DNA of 64,000 nucleotides from Gautieria morchelliformis (GCA_015179125.1 WHVA01000389.1:46892-110891); one strand, 5' to 3'; shown: positions 31,328 through 42,906, counted from the first letter of the stretch. Numbers and translations: made by a program. The notes: a model not told the origin generated them from the sequence alone.

Positions 31328-32176
31328 TGCAGGCGTGGCGATGGGGGCAGCTGTGGGCTGACTAGGGCCTGTACCCATCTTCTGTACCTTTTGCAGAGGT
31401 CCATACATCTTTGGAGGAGGAGGAGGACCATTGGAGACACCTCTCCCTCTGCCTCTTCCCCAATGACCCCCCCGGTAAGCCTGTTGGTCATGATCAAACA
31501 CCGCGCTGTAAGTTGCTACGACCTTATTGTTTATCTGCTGAAACAGGTTGTAGGATGTGAACCGCTCCATGAATGACTCATCCAGTAATTTGCATCTTGT
31601 GTGTGACCTAGGTGGCACATGATATTGGGAGTAGTTTTTGGCATGGTGATGGGGTGTGTAACCGTATTGCATGGATTGGTGGGACTGTGCCTGGGGTGCA
31701 GGCACGCAGTAGCTTGGTGGGTATGTGTGTGCGGCGACAATGGAAGGCGGGCGCGCACTGGGTGGTACAGTGGGGGCGAGGTTTGTCTCTGCATATTGAG
31801 ATACAGAGTCAAAATTGCTAAATGCTGCCAATATTTCAGAAATTGTTGTTGTTCTCATGAGGGTGCCCATTTGCCACGTAGAATGACTGTGTTGCCAACC
31901 AAGCCTTGTAACCTGTGGCACTGGCTCAAGGTCTGGTCCTCCTATATACTCATGTAGTGTTGAAGCATTGTGCCGCAGCTGGAACACAGCCGGGGGAATG
32001 GGGGGCTGAGCATCAGAGTTGTTGTTGCCAGATGGGGTGAGTGACATGCAAAGTTTCAGCACTGTCTTATGCCCTGTTTTATATGTGTTGTCTGACCCAC
32101 TGATTGGCACTAACAGTGTGATAGCATTGCTGCCAATTGGGGTTGTCGCTCTCTCTTGGCCCGGTAGATCTATCAT
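31307..32176 (-). CDS. Extra ORF after pol in element F, Arg/Gly-rich, truncated
   Basis: 289 residues; the last few derive from the LTR of element A, so the native C-terminus is lost. The ATG overlaps the pol stop as ATGA, an arrangement that would suit termination-reinitiation. It starts MIDLPGQERATTPIGSNA. The middle is rich in Pro, Tyr, His and Gln (low complexity). A glycine/arginine box follows (RGGHWGRGRGRGVSNG, about 31424-31470), then a polyproline stretch. RGG boxes commonly bind RNA. No known family was recognised. Confidence 0.55.
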   Translation of the reverse strand: MIDLPGQERATTPIGSNAITLLVPISGSDNTYKTGHKTVLKLCMSLTPSGNNNSDAQPPIPPAVFQLRHNASTLHEYIGGPDLEPVPQVTRLGWQHSHSTWQMGTLMRTTTISEILAAFSNFDSVSQYAETNLAPTVPPSARPPSIVAAHTYPPSYCVPAPQAQSHQSMQYGYTPHHHAKNYSQYHVPPRSHTRCKLLDESFMERFTSYNLFQQINNKVVATYSAVFDHDQQAYRGGHWGRGRGRGVSNGPPPPPKMYGPLQKVQKMGTGPSQPTAAPIATPACKGCRS

Positions 32177-33345
32177 CCATCTATATCCAGCGGAGGCTGA
32201 CTGGTACCATTTGGCAAGTCATTTATTGAAGTTACGTCCTGCCCTTCTAGGTAGGAATCTATTGTGGCCAGGTGCCTTACTGACGGGTAGGGGAGCCAAG
32301 TCCTGTCCCCGCTCTGCCATTGGACCTGGAACCACATGTTTTCTCCTGCACTGCAGTGTGTTTCTATCCTTCGCACGTGCCATTCTAATGGCACATCCCC
32401 CAGATGGGTTACCTGTGTTACAGTGTGTCTGGGGAACCAGCGGTCATCATTTGCAATGTGTATGCGCAGCAGATTAGCATGAAACAGATGTATTCCTCAT
32501 GCTAAGAGCTCATTTGGTCAAGCAAGTTTATATGTCATCCCTTTCACAACTTCTTTTGTTATTCTGTAAGGACCAATAAACTTGGGTGAAAGCTTCTGTG
32601 ATCTCCCTTTTGGCAGGCTGAGATTTGATGTTGACAGATATACCAAGTCTTCAATTTTAAAGGGAGTGGCCCTTCTTTTCCTGTTGCCAGGTGGGTTTGC
32701 TTTACTTGTTAAGAGGGTATTGAATCATGCGCAGCGATCAGGGCATCTTTTAGTCTCAGCACGAAGCATCTTACACCTGGAATTTGTTCCCAGTTAGAGT
32801 TCCATATCATGGGTCTGTAAGGGCAACCCTAGCTGGCTGTGGAGGTCCCACTACCACACAACTGACAAGGGGAAATCTGAAGAGAAAAGTCTAAGGACCC
32901 CCAATGTCAGTGAGCGTGTATTATACTACACTAGTCCACAGCCAGGGACAACACTTGGCACTCGCCATCAACCCTGCATTGCCCTGACCCCTGAGCCTTG
33001 ACTGACCCTTGATGCCACATACTATGCAAGTCGCTGGACTCCCGATACTGTTCCAAAGGTGGAAGTTGGAGAGTGGAGTGGAATTGGCAAAGCAAACAGA
33101 ACTGGTGGGAGTTCCCCCAGAAGCGGAACCATTTCCGAAAGTGGAGTTGGAGATGGAAGTGGAACTGGAAGTGGAGTTGGAAATGGAAGTGGAACTCAGG
33201 GTGGTGCCAGAGCTGGAAAACAGGGTTTCCCCTGACAGGGTCTTGGTAAGCTTCCATAGTTCAGGAAGAACGGTGTGAATCCAGTAGTATCAGAGTGTGC
33301 GCTGTTGAATGTGAATTCCCTGACCATTGATATCAAATGCACACT
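32173..33345 (-). pseudogene. Element F pol C-terminus: integrase end and chromodomain-like end
   Basis: Upstream of the solo LTR it reads TTGFTPFFLNYGSLPR. Past the LTR it reads PMIWNSNWEQIPGVR in the same frame, then SLPKGRSQKLSPKFIGPYRI after a one-base shift near 32705. Two TGA codons (32518-32520 and 32497-32499) stand where relatives have Arg (LA-stop-PNELLA-stop-GIH). The end has a chromodomain-like core (WFQVQWQSGDRTWLPY). The stop at 32173 overlaps the start of the next ORF. Confidence 0.75.
32816..33237 (-). repeat. Solo LTR of the chromovirus B family, inverted
   Basis: 422 bases, with GGGTC target duplications on both sides (32811-32815 and 33238-33242). Compared with the 380-base LTRs of B, its U3 has an expanded run of TTCC hexamers (seen as GGAAGT/GGAACT words at 33120-33200). 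The Ser-rich U3 frame is still open here. It probably arose by LTR-LTR recombination. Confidence 0.9.
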
Positions 33346-33363
33346 CACCTGTCATGACTCACC

Positions 33364-34361
33364 GTGTTCTGGTTGTGGCATGGGCTTGCCTCTAGTACCA
33401 GGTCCTCCTATAGCACAAGGCAAAAATCCTTCTTCACCTTCTTCTTCAGCAACCCCCACCTCCATCACCCCTCCAATTCCATCTTGCCAGCTTCCAGCAC
33501 GGCACTTCTCAAGTGGGTTGCCTTCCTTGGCTCTCGCTCCCTCCAACCCAAAACCATTAAATCCTACATTACTCACCTCGGCTCCGCACATATCAATAAC
33601 GACCTCCCCTGGGACACATGTGAGTCACCCCTGCTTCAACGGATGGTCAGCAGAATCAGGCACTATATGGGCGAAAAAGATAGGAAGCCAAAACCCCCCA
33701 TTACATTTGACATTCTCCGCAGGCTTGTGTCACCCATCACCTTCAGGCACCGAGGTCCTTAATTACTGCTCTGCAATCCGCCTTGCTGTCGCCGCTTTTC
33801 TACGCTGCGGAGAATTCACAGTCCGCAATCATAAGTCCTTCAACCCATCTGCCCATCTCACCCACAGCTGCATCCGTTTCGAACCATCGTTCACAGCACC
33901 CAGCCACGTGATCCTCTTCCCATCATCCAAGACTCACCCCTTTTGGAAAGGGATGTCACTATGTCTCTGCTGCCCCCGGCTCAACCACTTGCCCAGTTAC
34001 AAGCCTCTGAAGCAGCTCTACCTACTGGACCCCAGGCCGGCGGAGTCACCTCTCTTCATAAGGCATGATGGTCTGCCCCTCCTCCGGACTGACCTGATCA
34101 AGCAACTCTGGGAGGACTTGTCGATGCTTGGCTTTGACGCATCTCAATATGCCGGTCACAGCTTCGGGAGGGGTGGCAGCAGCCGCAGGGTTTAACGGGT
34201 TCAAACTCCAACAATTGGGCCGCTGGCATAGTGATGCTTACAAGCTCTATATCGAACCCAACAAATTCCGCCTCCTCTCCCTCTCAGCACGCCTTCATTG
34301 GGCCGTTCCCAACGCTCAGCCTCCCAAGCCTCCTCTTCTCTTCGCTCCTCAGTTGGCTTGA
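33364..34361 (+). pseudogene. Tyrosine recombinase of a mobile element, frameshifted
   Basis: Three frames in turn encode one protein. 33364 to about 33760 holds the core-binding region (ASSTRSSYSTRQKSFFTFF, LQPKTIKSYITHLGSAH). About 33755-34170 has AAFLRCGEFT, the first catalytic Arg box, and SQYAGHSF, the His box. 34165-34361 has GFNGFKLQQLGRWHSDAYKLYIE, ending with the catalytic Tyr region. The second break destroys the Arg of the H-x-x-R motif. Such recombinases belong to Crypton or DIRS-like elements in basidiomycetes. No terminal repeats were identified. Confidence 0.7.
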
Positions 34362-34865
34362 GCACGTCCCAGTTCCTGGCTGTGCAGAGAGCGCTGACAT
34401 CGAGTAGGCACAGACGCGGTGAGTCTTAGTTTGGAGCGTGACGCGTTACGCGGCCCCCGTGACGAACGACTCCATGAAATCGTTGATGTACAAAATAAGA
34501 TTCCAAGAGTGAGTGGATCTGCTCGTCGCCATAAAGTAACGATATTTCCCGTACTAGCCCGATGTCTCTAATTCCATCTCTTCGTTGAATTTACGACTGC
34601 AAGATTGAAGCAGAAGACGTACAGGTCTTATACTAGTATGGCAGCCATCCGAGGATCAAGGAAGACGGTACAACTTGAACCTTGAGATCCAAATAAATAT
34701 GATGTGATACCTCTATATGTGTCTATCCCAGAATAAACCGTGATACCCGGCAGTTGAGGTCGCACCGCTCTGTTGAAGGTCACGGTCCCTGTGGCGTGTT
34801 CCTGAGCTCAGCTGAGGCTTTACGACAACACCTTCACTTTTTCTCTGAACTGTCGCGGGACGGCA
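34362..34865. other. Intergenic, no gene seen
   Basis: Short open frames only. It would contain the promoter of the small secreted protein gene. Confidence 0.4.
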
Positions 34866-35272
34866 ATGCTTTTCACTCTTTTGTCCTGCGTTCTAGCACT
34901 GTTTGCAGGCTGTGGTTAGTCTTTGTGCCACGAGTCGTTCTTATTGAGCCTAATGCTGATTAGGACGAACAGTCACTGCACGTTCCGACTCTTTCATTCC
35001 TTCACTATCTTTGAGGCAGGTAAATGCGTCAGCAACGACCGAAGTGAGTGATCTGCCTCATTGTCGCCTGCTCCCTTACCGGTTTCTCTATTAAGTGCAA
35101 TGCTCGATGCGCTAATTTCCAAGCACTGGAGGCCAACTGCACTGCACCGCATTGTGGTTGTAACGTTTCATTTCTTAGAACTCAAGGAAATTGTCTGATG
35201 TGTCAAACTGGCACACCTCAGGATGCGGCTGCTGTTCAATTCCTTTTGGATAGTATGTTTAACAAACAATAA
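34866..35272 (+). CDS. Small Cys-rich secreted protein, spliced
   Basis: The last exon (about 35095-35272) encodes CNARCANFQALEANC, CTAPHCGC and GNCLMC, a C-3-C-10-C-4-C-1-C-10-C-2-C spacing. It ends DSMFNKQ. A candidate first exon at 34866-34914 encodes a hydrophobic leader, MLFTLLSCVLALFAGC, followed by a GTTAGT donor. A short middle exon lies at about 35020-35044 before a GTGAGT donor. The phase across the first junction does not work out cleanly, so the leader is provisional. Small secreted Cys-rich proteins are common in agaricomycetes; the function is unknown. Confidence 0.5.
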
Positions 35273-35494
35273 GTATGCATGAATCATCATCTGATATTGG
35301 GTTGCAGCGGAAATAAGTCAGTGTCAGATAGAAGGGGTCAAGGTTGAATTCCAGCTTGATCTCCCACCTGCGGCTGCGGCAATTGTAGAGAAGTTCCATC
35401 GTGATAGCGCATGTATGTGACAGTTGTTCGATCCCGCGCTATATAGCCATTCACTCCACCTTTTGCAGCTCTCAGAAGAAGTCAGACTGCCTTC

Positions 35495-37027
35495 TTGACT
35501 TTGCAAGTCGTTGGCGGCCAGATTGGAATGCTTGTGATCCTTTTGTTCGCTGTGTTCTCTCAAAGAGTCTCCCGTGGCCCCACATTTTTGAACTTCTGCA
35601 TTACTTGGATATTTTCCAGTGTTACTTTCTCAATATTGTTAGTATTCTTATTTATGGAAAGGATTCCTCTGAGGAGACTTACCTTGTGCTTCCTCGCCCC
35701 CTCCACCCTCAGACTCTATCGTGGTACCGAAGGCAACACTGTGGTCAATTCACTGGGCGAAGTGGCACCGAATATATGTCTAACACAAGCTGCACTCACC
35801 GAAGGTGCGCAGGTTATGACGGCGTGTTCCACATTGGCACTCGTTATACAGGTATACTATCCACCGTCACCCCATCCTTATTCTACTCACGAGATTTCTT
35901 CTTCCTCTTTTAAAGCTCTGGCTCACAGTCCGTGCATCAATTCATGGTGATTCGCTCCATGGTATCAAGCAGAATCGTTGGATGACATGCGCGGTATGTT
36001 GTGATATCCGGAGATTTTGTTCTTCTTCTCATTGACATTTGGGCAGCTTCTTGTGACCCCATACATACTTTTCATCGTTTTTGCATTCCCTTCTGTTGTT
36101 GTGAGTCCCGATGAGGCGACCCTGGATATCTGCTCATAAATGACATAGGTAGGCATGGACCTCATTGTAGTTAATGGCTCCCCCGTGGAAAGAGCCATAC
36201 CAGCGAACTTTTATTGCATGGTGGTCCAGCTCAATTCCTTGTAAGGAATATGCCTCATCTTTTATCACGTGCACTGCACTAAATATCCGACTTCGCAGCG
36301 TTCAAGCTGTCTATGGCGCCACGTTTACGCTATTGATGATCACTATGGTTTTTGACGGTAAGACGCATAGCCTCGAATGAACTTTGACACATGCTGATTT
36401 CATTGCATCAATTTGTCCCGATCAATGAAGTGCTTATCATAAGGGTCCTGTACTTGCACTGGATCGTCTTCCGAAGCTCAGACTACCAGGCGAAAAGCGT
36501 GGTTCCGCTTTCCACCTTGTTGCGCGTTGTGTTGTTCAGTTTCTATCGCGTTGTTGTGGCAGTGTACGATTTTCTAATCGCAATACACATACGCGCTTTT
36601 GACTTTCAATGCCTATCTCTCCCTATAGTGCGTTAGGCGCTGTCATAAACAAGCCACCGGCAGCGGTCTCGATTGGAGGAGGCGACACGCTTGCAGTTAA
36701 CTCCAGTTTCCCGATTTGGGTTGATCTTCTGCAAGCTGCTAGTAAGTTGACATCTCTTGTTTCTGCTGTACCAAACATGTTTTCTAGTTCCCTTGGTTGG
36801 ATTTCTTGCCTTCGGAATTAGCAGGGTGAGTAGGGTAGCTGTGATATTTTGTGAATGTTTACCTAGATTTTTTTTTGTTTGCATTCTAGGACATGATCAA
36901 TTCCTTCCTGTTCTGGCGCAGGCTCCGACCTGGTGACTCGACACTACAGTCTGAAGATGATACGGGTGTCAGCACTCTTCCCAGCGCATGGAATGAAAAA
37001 TGGAAAATCGAAGACGATGCTGCTTGA
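35495..37027 (+). CDS. Multipass (7TM-like) membrane protein of an agaricomycete-expanded family
   Basis: At least seven exons with clear GT-AG borders. Segments: GGQIGMLVILLFAVFSQ and PTFLNFCITWIFSSV (first helices); LTEGAQVMTACSTLALVIQ ending at a GTATAC donor; LWLTVRASIHGDSLHG (about 35914-35990); LLVTPYILFIVFAFPSVV with a GTGAGT donor; VNGSPVERAIPANFYC; VQAVYGATFTLLMITMV; EVLIIRVLYLHWIVFRS with RVVLFSFYRVVVAVYDF; and after a last intron DMINSFLFWRRLRPGD with an acidic tail ending at 37027. Hydrophobic helices alternate with short loops, as in GPCR-like proteins found in many copies in Polyporales genomes. Ligand and role are unknown. The first exon is uncertain and may lie upstream. Confidence 0.65.
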
Positions 37028-38493
37028 CCGCCCCAGGAGCCTCGCCACTACCTACCTAGGGCATTTTTTCATTCGGCATCCACCTTGTTCCAAACCACAT
37101 GCATGGATATGCCTGAACGGCTGGTCAACCAATCCGAAATGCAGTGTGTTTCACCCTTTTCTGTCATGATCATCGCACCATGTGTATATTTGTAACTTTA
37201 AAACAAGTTATGCAAATCCCTTCCTTGCAACTGAAATGAGTCCGCATATATCACGGGCTGAAATACAAAGATATATAACAACCAGTACCAAATACATCAA
37301 TATGGCGGGCAAAGTACGCAAAATTACTCTGCGAAATTTTACCAACCTTCACGAGAATTGTACTAGCTCGATTACAAGAGATATTTCGTGACATTACCGG
37401 CAGCACTTTACGATGCCCACCGCGACAGCCACGATGATTCGTATGCCAAATATTTTTTCTATAGCCATCACCTCGAAGACGTAAAGAGAGTATTACTTAC
37501 TCTCTATTGGCAGGACTCGGATATCAATTATGTCCACTACTTTCGATGAGGGGATAGGCACGAAAGAGAGAGAGAGAAATTATCAATTATATACTGTGCT
37601 CGATGCACTGAGCGCTTATGGAGCATTTATTCTACAAGATGTAGCTGCCCGGATGTAGTAGAGAACTAAGAGGTTAAGAAGTTGAAAGATGGCTGCGTGT
37701 ACCCGCAGATGCACCTGACCCCTGGTGGCGGGAGACGCGGATGTAAACCTGTATAAGAAGAGGGTTGCATCTCCGGATCTGTCACGGTGTCTCCGCCGCG
37801 CGCGGCGGAGGGATCCCGCTACTGGTCCCCCAGCGGTCAAAGCTCCCCGCATCTCCAGTGCATGCAGTCTGCGGGTGCGTCTATCTAGGAAGGAATTGGG
37901 CAGGTACGAGCTTGAACGAAACTACGGGCCTACGGCTTAGCTGCGCTTGGTCTCTTGCCATTATTTCAAAACCAAGCACTGCGGATCTCCCTGTCAAATC
38001 GATGCCGGATATATAGTCATGCAGTCGATATGCGGGCACGTACCCAGTGGTGAAGCTGGCAGCTCTGGCAGGTCCTTTGAGCAACATCATCGTCACGTGG
38101 ATTCTCAGGTATCGGCTCGTGAGGCTCTATATGGCAAACCAGCTGTTTTTTTCACAATGATCTTGAAACCAGTCGAGAGACGACGTAAGTCTTTCTTGAT
38201 TCTGTGAATATCGTGCACCGAAAGGTTGAGCTCATTATCTTATTTTGAGCCGCGCATAGTCACTCGTATTTGACTCCAGAGACCACACGGAAATTAGGAG
38301 CTTGGCATCGACCATAATAGGTGACGACGGCCCGAAGCATGTCAGGTGACAAGGGTCAGTATAACCCTTCATATCGTTATCATGCATGCCAGTAGCCTTT
38401 ACCTAGCGCTTGCTCGCTAACGAGATGTGACTTCGACTCGAGGGGTAATTGCGGAGACCACTGTCGTGACTTTGGACCCCTCCTCATGCCAAC
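37028..38493. other. Intergenic, low-complexity bits, no gene seen
   Basis: Holds a GA microsatellite (about 37566-37579), AT-rich stretches and the GC palindrome at 37791-37810. No recognisable coding region. Its right end is the promoter side of the MFS gene. Confidence 0.45.
37791..37810. repeat. 20-base perfect GC palindrome
   Basis: CTCCGCCGCG followed by its exact reverse complement, with no spacer. It could be a binding site for a dimeric zinc-cluster factor or chance; there is no neighbouring gene start. Confidence 0.6.
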
Positions 38494-40601
38494 ATGGTCT
38501 TGAGAAATTCAGAACTCCGTATCCCGAACGAGCACCTTGCCATTGAACTTGTAAATTGTTCTGAACTTCAATCGGCTCCAACACCGTCAGGAGGTCCAGA
38601 AGGAAATGTCACAGCGAACAAGTCTAAACCTCATATCAATTTGCAGCTTGCGGTTCTCTGCTATTCCATGTTTTTACTTGGATTTCAAGATGGCACTCTT
38701 GGGCCATTGCTTCCTGTCATACAACGAGTTTATCATGGGAGTTTTGGTCACTGCCTTTCTCATACTTGGGGAGTTACTTACACCGGCGTTTTCAAACAGG
38801 TAAACTTCACTGTGAGGCGACATTTCATTTGCGATTAGGATTTAGTTATTGACTCCAGGGGTTACTACTACACAATACTCGATTCTCCCCCCATAAATTC
38901 ATGGAATATTTGGAACGATCCGTCCAGGTTGTCTCCCTCATCTTTGTTTTCAGCTGTGTTGTGAGTCTATGCTGTGATTTCAGGGTGTTTCGACGAGTCT
39001 GCACATCTCATAGGGACTGCTCTTCGGCGCATTAATAAATATACAACCCGGTTATAAGCTGGGATTCGGGAAGGTGAATGACCCTCTTCTTACTTCCTGG
39101 TGCCTCATGTAACACCTACCATTTATAAGATGATTCTCATTGGTGACTTTGCCAAATTATGCATCAGTTGCGTCTATAATCATCTGTAGGGGCGATCTGC
39201 CAAGCCTCCGGGTATTGTATGCTTTCACCCGCGCCCCCCTTCGAAGTAATCATCCTGGCGTACACCATCATTGGCGTTGGAGAATCCCTGCAGAACGTTC
39301 AGGCCAATGCCTTTGTTGCTTCCCTTGGATCAAACACGAAGCTCGGTCTCTTACATGCTTCTTATGGTGCGTGTACAAGCACACAAACGTAGAGTTCACC
39401 CCAGGTGCCTCACAGTAATCACCTGACCTGTTGTGATTAGGAACGGGGGCCTTTGTCTCCCCGTTGATTGCCACTCAGTTCTCGCAAGCCTTTCACTGGT
39501 CTTTCCATTGGCTTGTTTCTCTCGGGATTTCCCTGCTAAATATCCTCTTCCTCGCATGCGTATTCCGTATGAAACATCGATACGGTAGACTCTCTCTCTC
39601 TTTCGCTCCACTGATCAAAATATAATGTAACCCCAAATCTTTCTCTATGTAGAGCTGGTGGATGAGCCTTACGTTTCAGATTTAAATTCTACACCATCAC
39701 AGTCAAGTAAATGGAAAGAGATTTTGAGACTCAGGGCAGTCCACGCTCTTGCTTTCTTTATTCTGGTGTACTGTGGGGTGGAAGTTACCCTTGGGGGCAA
39801 GTATATTGAAGACCAAACAGCGTGTTGCTAACTATACCAATGGCAGGCTGGATAGTGACATTCATCATTGAGAAGAGACATGGCTCACCAAGTGCCGGTT
39901 ACATATCTTCTGGATTCTTTGGAGGTATTGTCTCCCCCCATGCCGCCCCCCCGGCAACTTCTTCTATATGCATCAATGACCATATTTAGGCTTGATGGTG
40001 GGTCGTCTGGCGTTGTTGTGGGTGAACAAGAAGGTTAGTCATTCGTTCCAAGTCTATGAGGTCTTATAGACAGATGCTCTTGAAAAGATCGGCACTCGTC
40101 GGGTTATCTTTGCCTACGCCCTTCTATCTTTGAGGTAAATCCCCTGCAAGTCAGTTTGTGCTGTCCATACTCACGCCTCAATAGCCTTGAATTTATTATC
40201 TGGTTCATCCCGAATTTGATTGGCGATGCCATTGCCATTTCATTGGTTGGTGTATTGATGGGACCGATGTTCCCATTGGTAAGCGAGAGAAGTATCGTTC
40301 TCGACAGTCGCTCAGCTATGGCAGATCATGAACTATGCACATCTCCTTCTCCCTCCGTCGTTGTTGGTCGGGTCCCTTAGTTGGATCTTGGGTGCTGGGA
40401 CAACAGGCATCTGCATTCTTCCTTTCATTCAGGGAAGTCTGGCGAATAAGTTTGGAATTGGGAGTCTTCAGCCCTTGTGAGCCTGTAGATTGTGGATTGA
40501 TCCACCACAACTAACGTGGATGTGACAGCATCGTCGCTATGATGTGCCTTTTGATCGCTTTATGGGCTGTGGTTCCAAAAAAGCAGAGATCCGTGGATTG
40601 A
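38494..40601 (+). CDS. Major facilitator superfamily transporter (BSC6-like)
   Basis: About a dozen exons with small introns. N-terminus MVLRNSELRIPNEH, then the first transmembrane helix and a signature QDGTLGPLLPVIQRVY corresponding to the D-G-T-x-G-P-L-L-P motif of fungal MFS proteins related to yeast BSC6. Later segments: VVSLIFVFSCV, LLFGALINIQPGYKLGFGK, GVGESLQNVQANAFVASLG, TGAFVSPLIATQFSQ, EILRLRAVHALAFFILVY, GWIVTFIIEKRHGSPSAGY, LEFIIWFIPNLIGDAIAI, SWILGAGTTGICILPF, and a last exon ending PKKQRSVD with TGA at 40599-40601. Twelve helices are plausible. Splice sites read as GT-AG and no stop interrupts the exons I could follow. The substrate is unknown. Convergent with KAE1. Confidence 0.82.
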
Positions 40602-41347
40602 ACGTACACGGTGGGGAAGCAAAGTACATTATGATCCCAGTGGGTGTCCCGGCCGAAATCGTCCTCATACGCATGAAGCGCGGGCTAGGCGGTTATAGTT
40701 AATCTATGCCTTTCAGGTCTGATCGCACACTCGCTGTTTAGTGTGAGTAGTAGGTCAGTTTGCTTGCTTGTATGGAAGCGGTGTAAGCGGGATTAACGAC
40801 TCTGCGGAATGCGACCTTGTGCGCACGAGCTCCAATGCCTTATCTCGTGGAATAATTAAGCTGCATGTCCGACTCCAAGAGGGATTCAGCTATGATTCGA
40901 GCTCATGAAATATTTCGTGTGCATACGCTAATTCACGGACTCTCGATCTATATACGATGTAAACGCCCGAACCGGATCAATCGCCATATATAGTACGATC
41001 GAGTTGAGCTAAGACTCACCTCACTGGCAGCGCAGCACTAGCTTCGTCATGTCATGTGGGCCTCTGCTAGGGTCTAAACGTGCTACTGGTCTTTCATCTT
41101 TCATCTTTCCTTCGAGGCTCGAGCGGCGCCTCTCGAACCCTCTGTGAGATTACTACACATTCAGGCATTGACAAGGTTCGAAACCAGATTACTACTGATG
41201 ATCGTCCCCCGAAAGCAACCGGGCTATAGTCTAGTCGATCTGGGCATACCCATAGCAACGTTAGTCAACCGAGACCAGCAACAGGTCTATAAGTCTATAA
41301 CTACACATAAAACACACGACACAGGGTAAACAAGCTGCAGCGCAGAT
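40602..41347. other. Intergenic between two convergent genes
   Basis: 3' flanks of the MFS gene and KAE1. No gene, RNA or repeat recognised. Confidence 0.5.
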
Positions 41348-42718
41348 TCAGGCCCTCCATGCGACATGCACTTCATCTGTTCGAAACCTGGGATCAATGT
41401 TAATGTAATCCATTTCGCTCTTGACGTACTACTTACCGTTGAGTGCATGTGCTGTCCTCCAAATACGTCTCAGACCCCATCCTGTGAGCCAAGAGGCCAG
41501 CCTGGGCAATCATGATGCCATTGTCGATACAAAATCTATTCAGGCGCATAAGAATATGCGAGCTCAAGGAATGAATGTGCAAACCGTTCGTCCGTAGCAA
41601 AAACGCTTCCACCACGCTCTTTCGCCATGATCGACATCATGTCCTGTAATCGCTCGTTGCCTTGCGCCAGATGTTACAGATACCTGTGTACTGGACGGAG
41701 AACTTACAGCCAACTCCGCCTACAATGAGGACTTCCTTGCTACCGATGTGGGCCATAGCCCTCTCTGTGATTTCAACAAGCATCGCGAACACTGTCTCCT
41801 GCAGGGAAAAGCAAAGATCCGCAGGCGTGAACGTATCTGACGACCCAACCCCACGATCTAGGGAAGAATCACCCGATTTCCTAAATCGCTTGTCCATCGT
41901 GTACGCCTCGGATGCGGTTAACAGCCCAGACAGCGAGACATCCATTCCCTTCGTAGCGTATGGAAGTGGAAGAAGTCGGTTACCTCTATGATAAAATAGC
42001 TGGCATTCACTGTTCAGAAAATTCGGGCGTAACTCACTTTTTGGCTTCTAGTTCGATGTTATATCCGGGGCTTGGGTCGTTACTGAGACCTATCACCCGA
42101 GCGAATCTATCCAAGCAATTTCCAACGGCGATATCAAGGGTTTCTCCGAAGATGCGATATCGTTGACGAGAGTAGGCGATGACTTGTGTATTGCCTCCAG
42201 ACACGTAGAGTACCACTGGATTTTGTGCACCGGTAACGAGACGTCCCATTTCAATGTCTGAGAAAGGCATTTATAGGCATGACGGAGGGGAGATTGGATA
42301 TAGAACGCTACGAACGACCCACGCAATGGTTTACACCAACAAGTGGTTTACAAAATAAGATGGAAAGAGTGCGCGCGACCAACGCTACAGACTGTAGAGG
42401 TCCTCCCATGCCCGGTCCTCTCAGCGACGTAGTTAGCTCATCGAAGGAGACAGTGAAGGTGACTAGAACACCTTTTGTGTAACATATACAACTCAGATCG
42501 TGCATGGATACGCCAGCTTGCTTCATCGCATCTTTGATGACCTGAAGTGCCCACTGACGGTGATGAATGGCAGTATCCCTGGGAAGGAATCCTTCGCCTG
42601 GGGGTGTGATATACGTGTGTCGAACATTGGCCAGGATTGCCGTTGTTCCGTCTGGATTATGTTGCATAATGCCGGCTCCCAGCTTGTTTGCAGAGCCCTC
42701 AAGGCCTAAGGCAAGCAA
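41348..42718 (-). CDS. KAE1: KAE1, tRNA N6-threonylcarbamoyladenosine synthase subunit
   Basis: Catalytic subunit of the KEOPS complex. It transfers the threonylcarbamoyl group to A37 of ANN-decoding tRNAs in cytosol and nucleus. It begins [14 protein letters not shown], then [19 protein letters not shown]. The [11 protein letters not shown] region follows after a GTGTTC...AG intron. The metal-binding HCVGH motif is formed across a GTTCGT...CAG intron (NHCVG, then HIEMGRLV). Then [53 protein letters not shown] and [19 protein letters not shown]. The last exon is tiny, [12 protein letters not shown], with its stop at 41348-41350. Everything expected of the family is present. Its start lies 188 bases from the divergent SEC24 start. 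Confidence 0.93.
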
Positions 42719-42906
42719 TGGCCCCTCTTTTGAAACAGCTCTCAGGTATTTCGCTCACACCCCGTAGGAAGAAAACTTGCCAGGCTGTTTTAAAGGATTG
42801 CGGCGTACACGTCCTGGCATTAGTTATTGGCGTACAGCTGTTGCCACGTCAGTGATCCATCAGTATAAACAAGTCCTAACAGACTAGCCTTCTTCACATA
42901 CGCGCC
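42719..42906. promoter_or_regulatory. Shared divergent promoter of KAE1 and SEC24
   Basis: Only 188 bases separate the two start codons, so both transcripts must be driven from here. AT-rich tgatccatcagtataaacaa near 42850-42870 is the most TATA-like stretch, oriented towards SEC24. Confidence 0.65.

Larger units (their letters stand above)
31328..33345 (-). mobile_element. Inverted Ty3/gypsy relic F
   Basis: Minus strand: end of the integrase, a chromodomain-like end and an extra ORF. Its 3' part is cut by the LTR of element A at 31327. Its 5' part ends near 33345 where the recombinase gene starts. A B-family solo LTR (32816-33237) sits inside the integrase. Confidence 0.75.
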
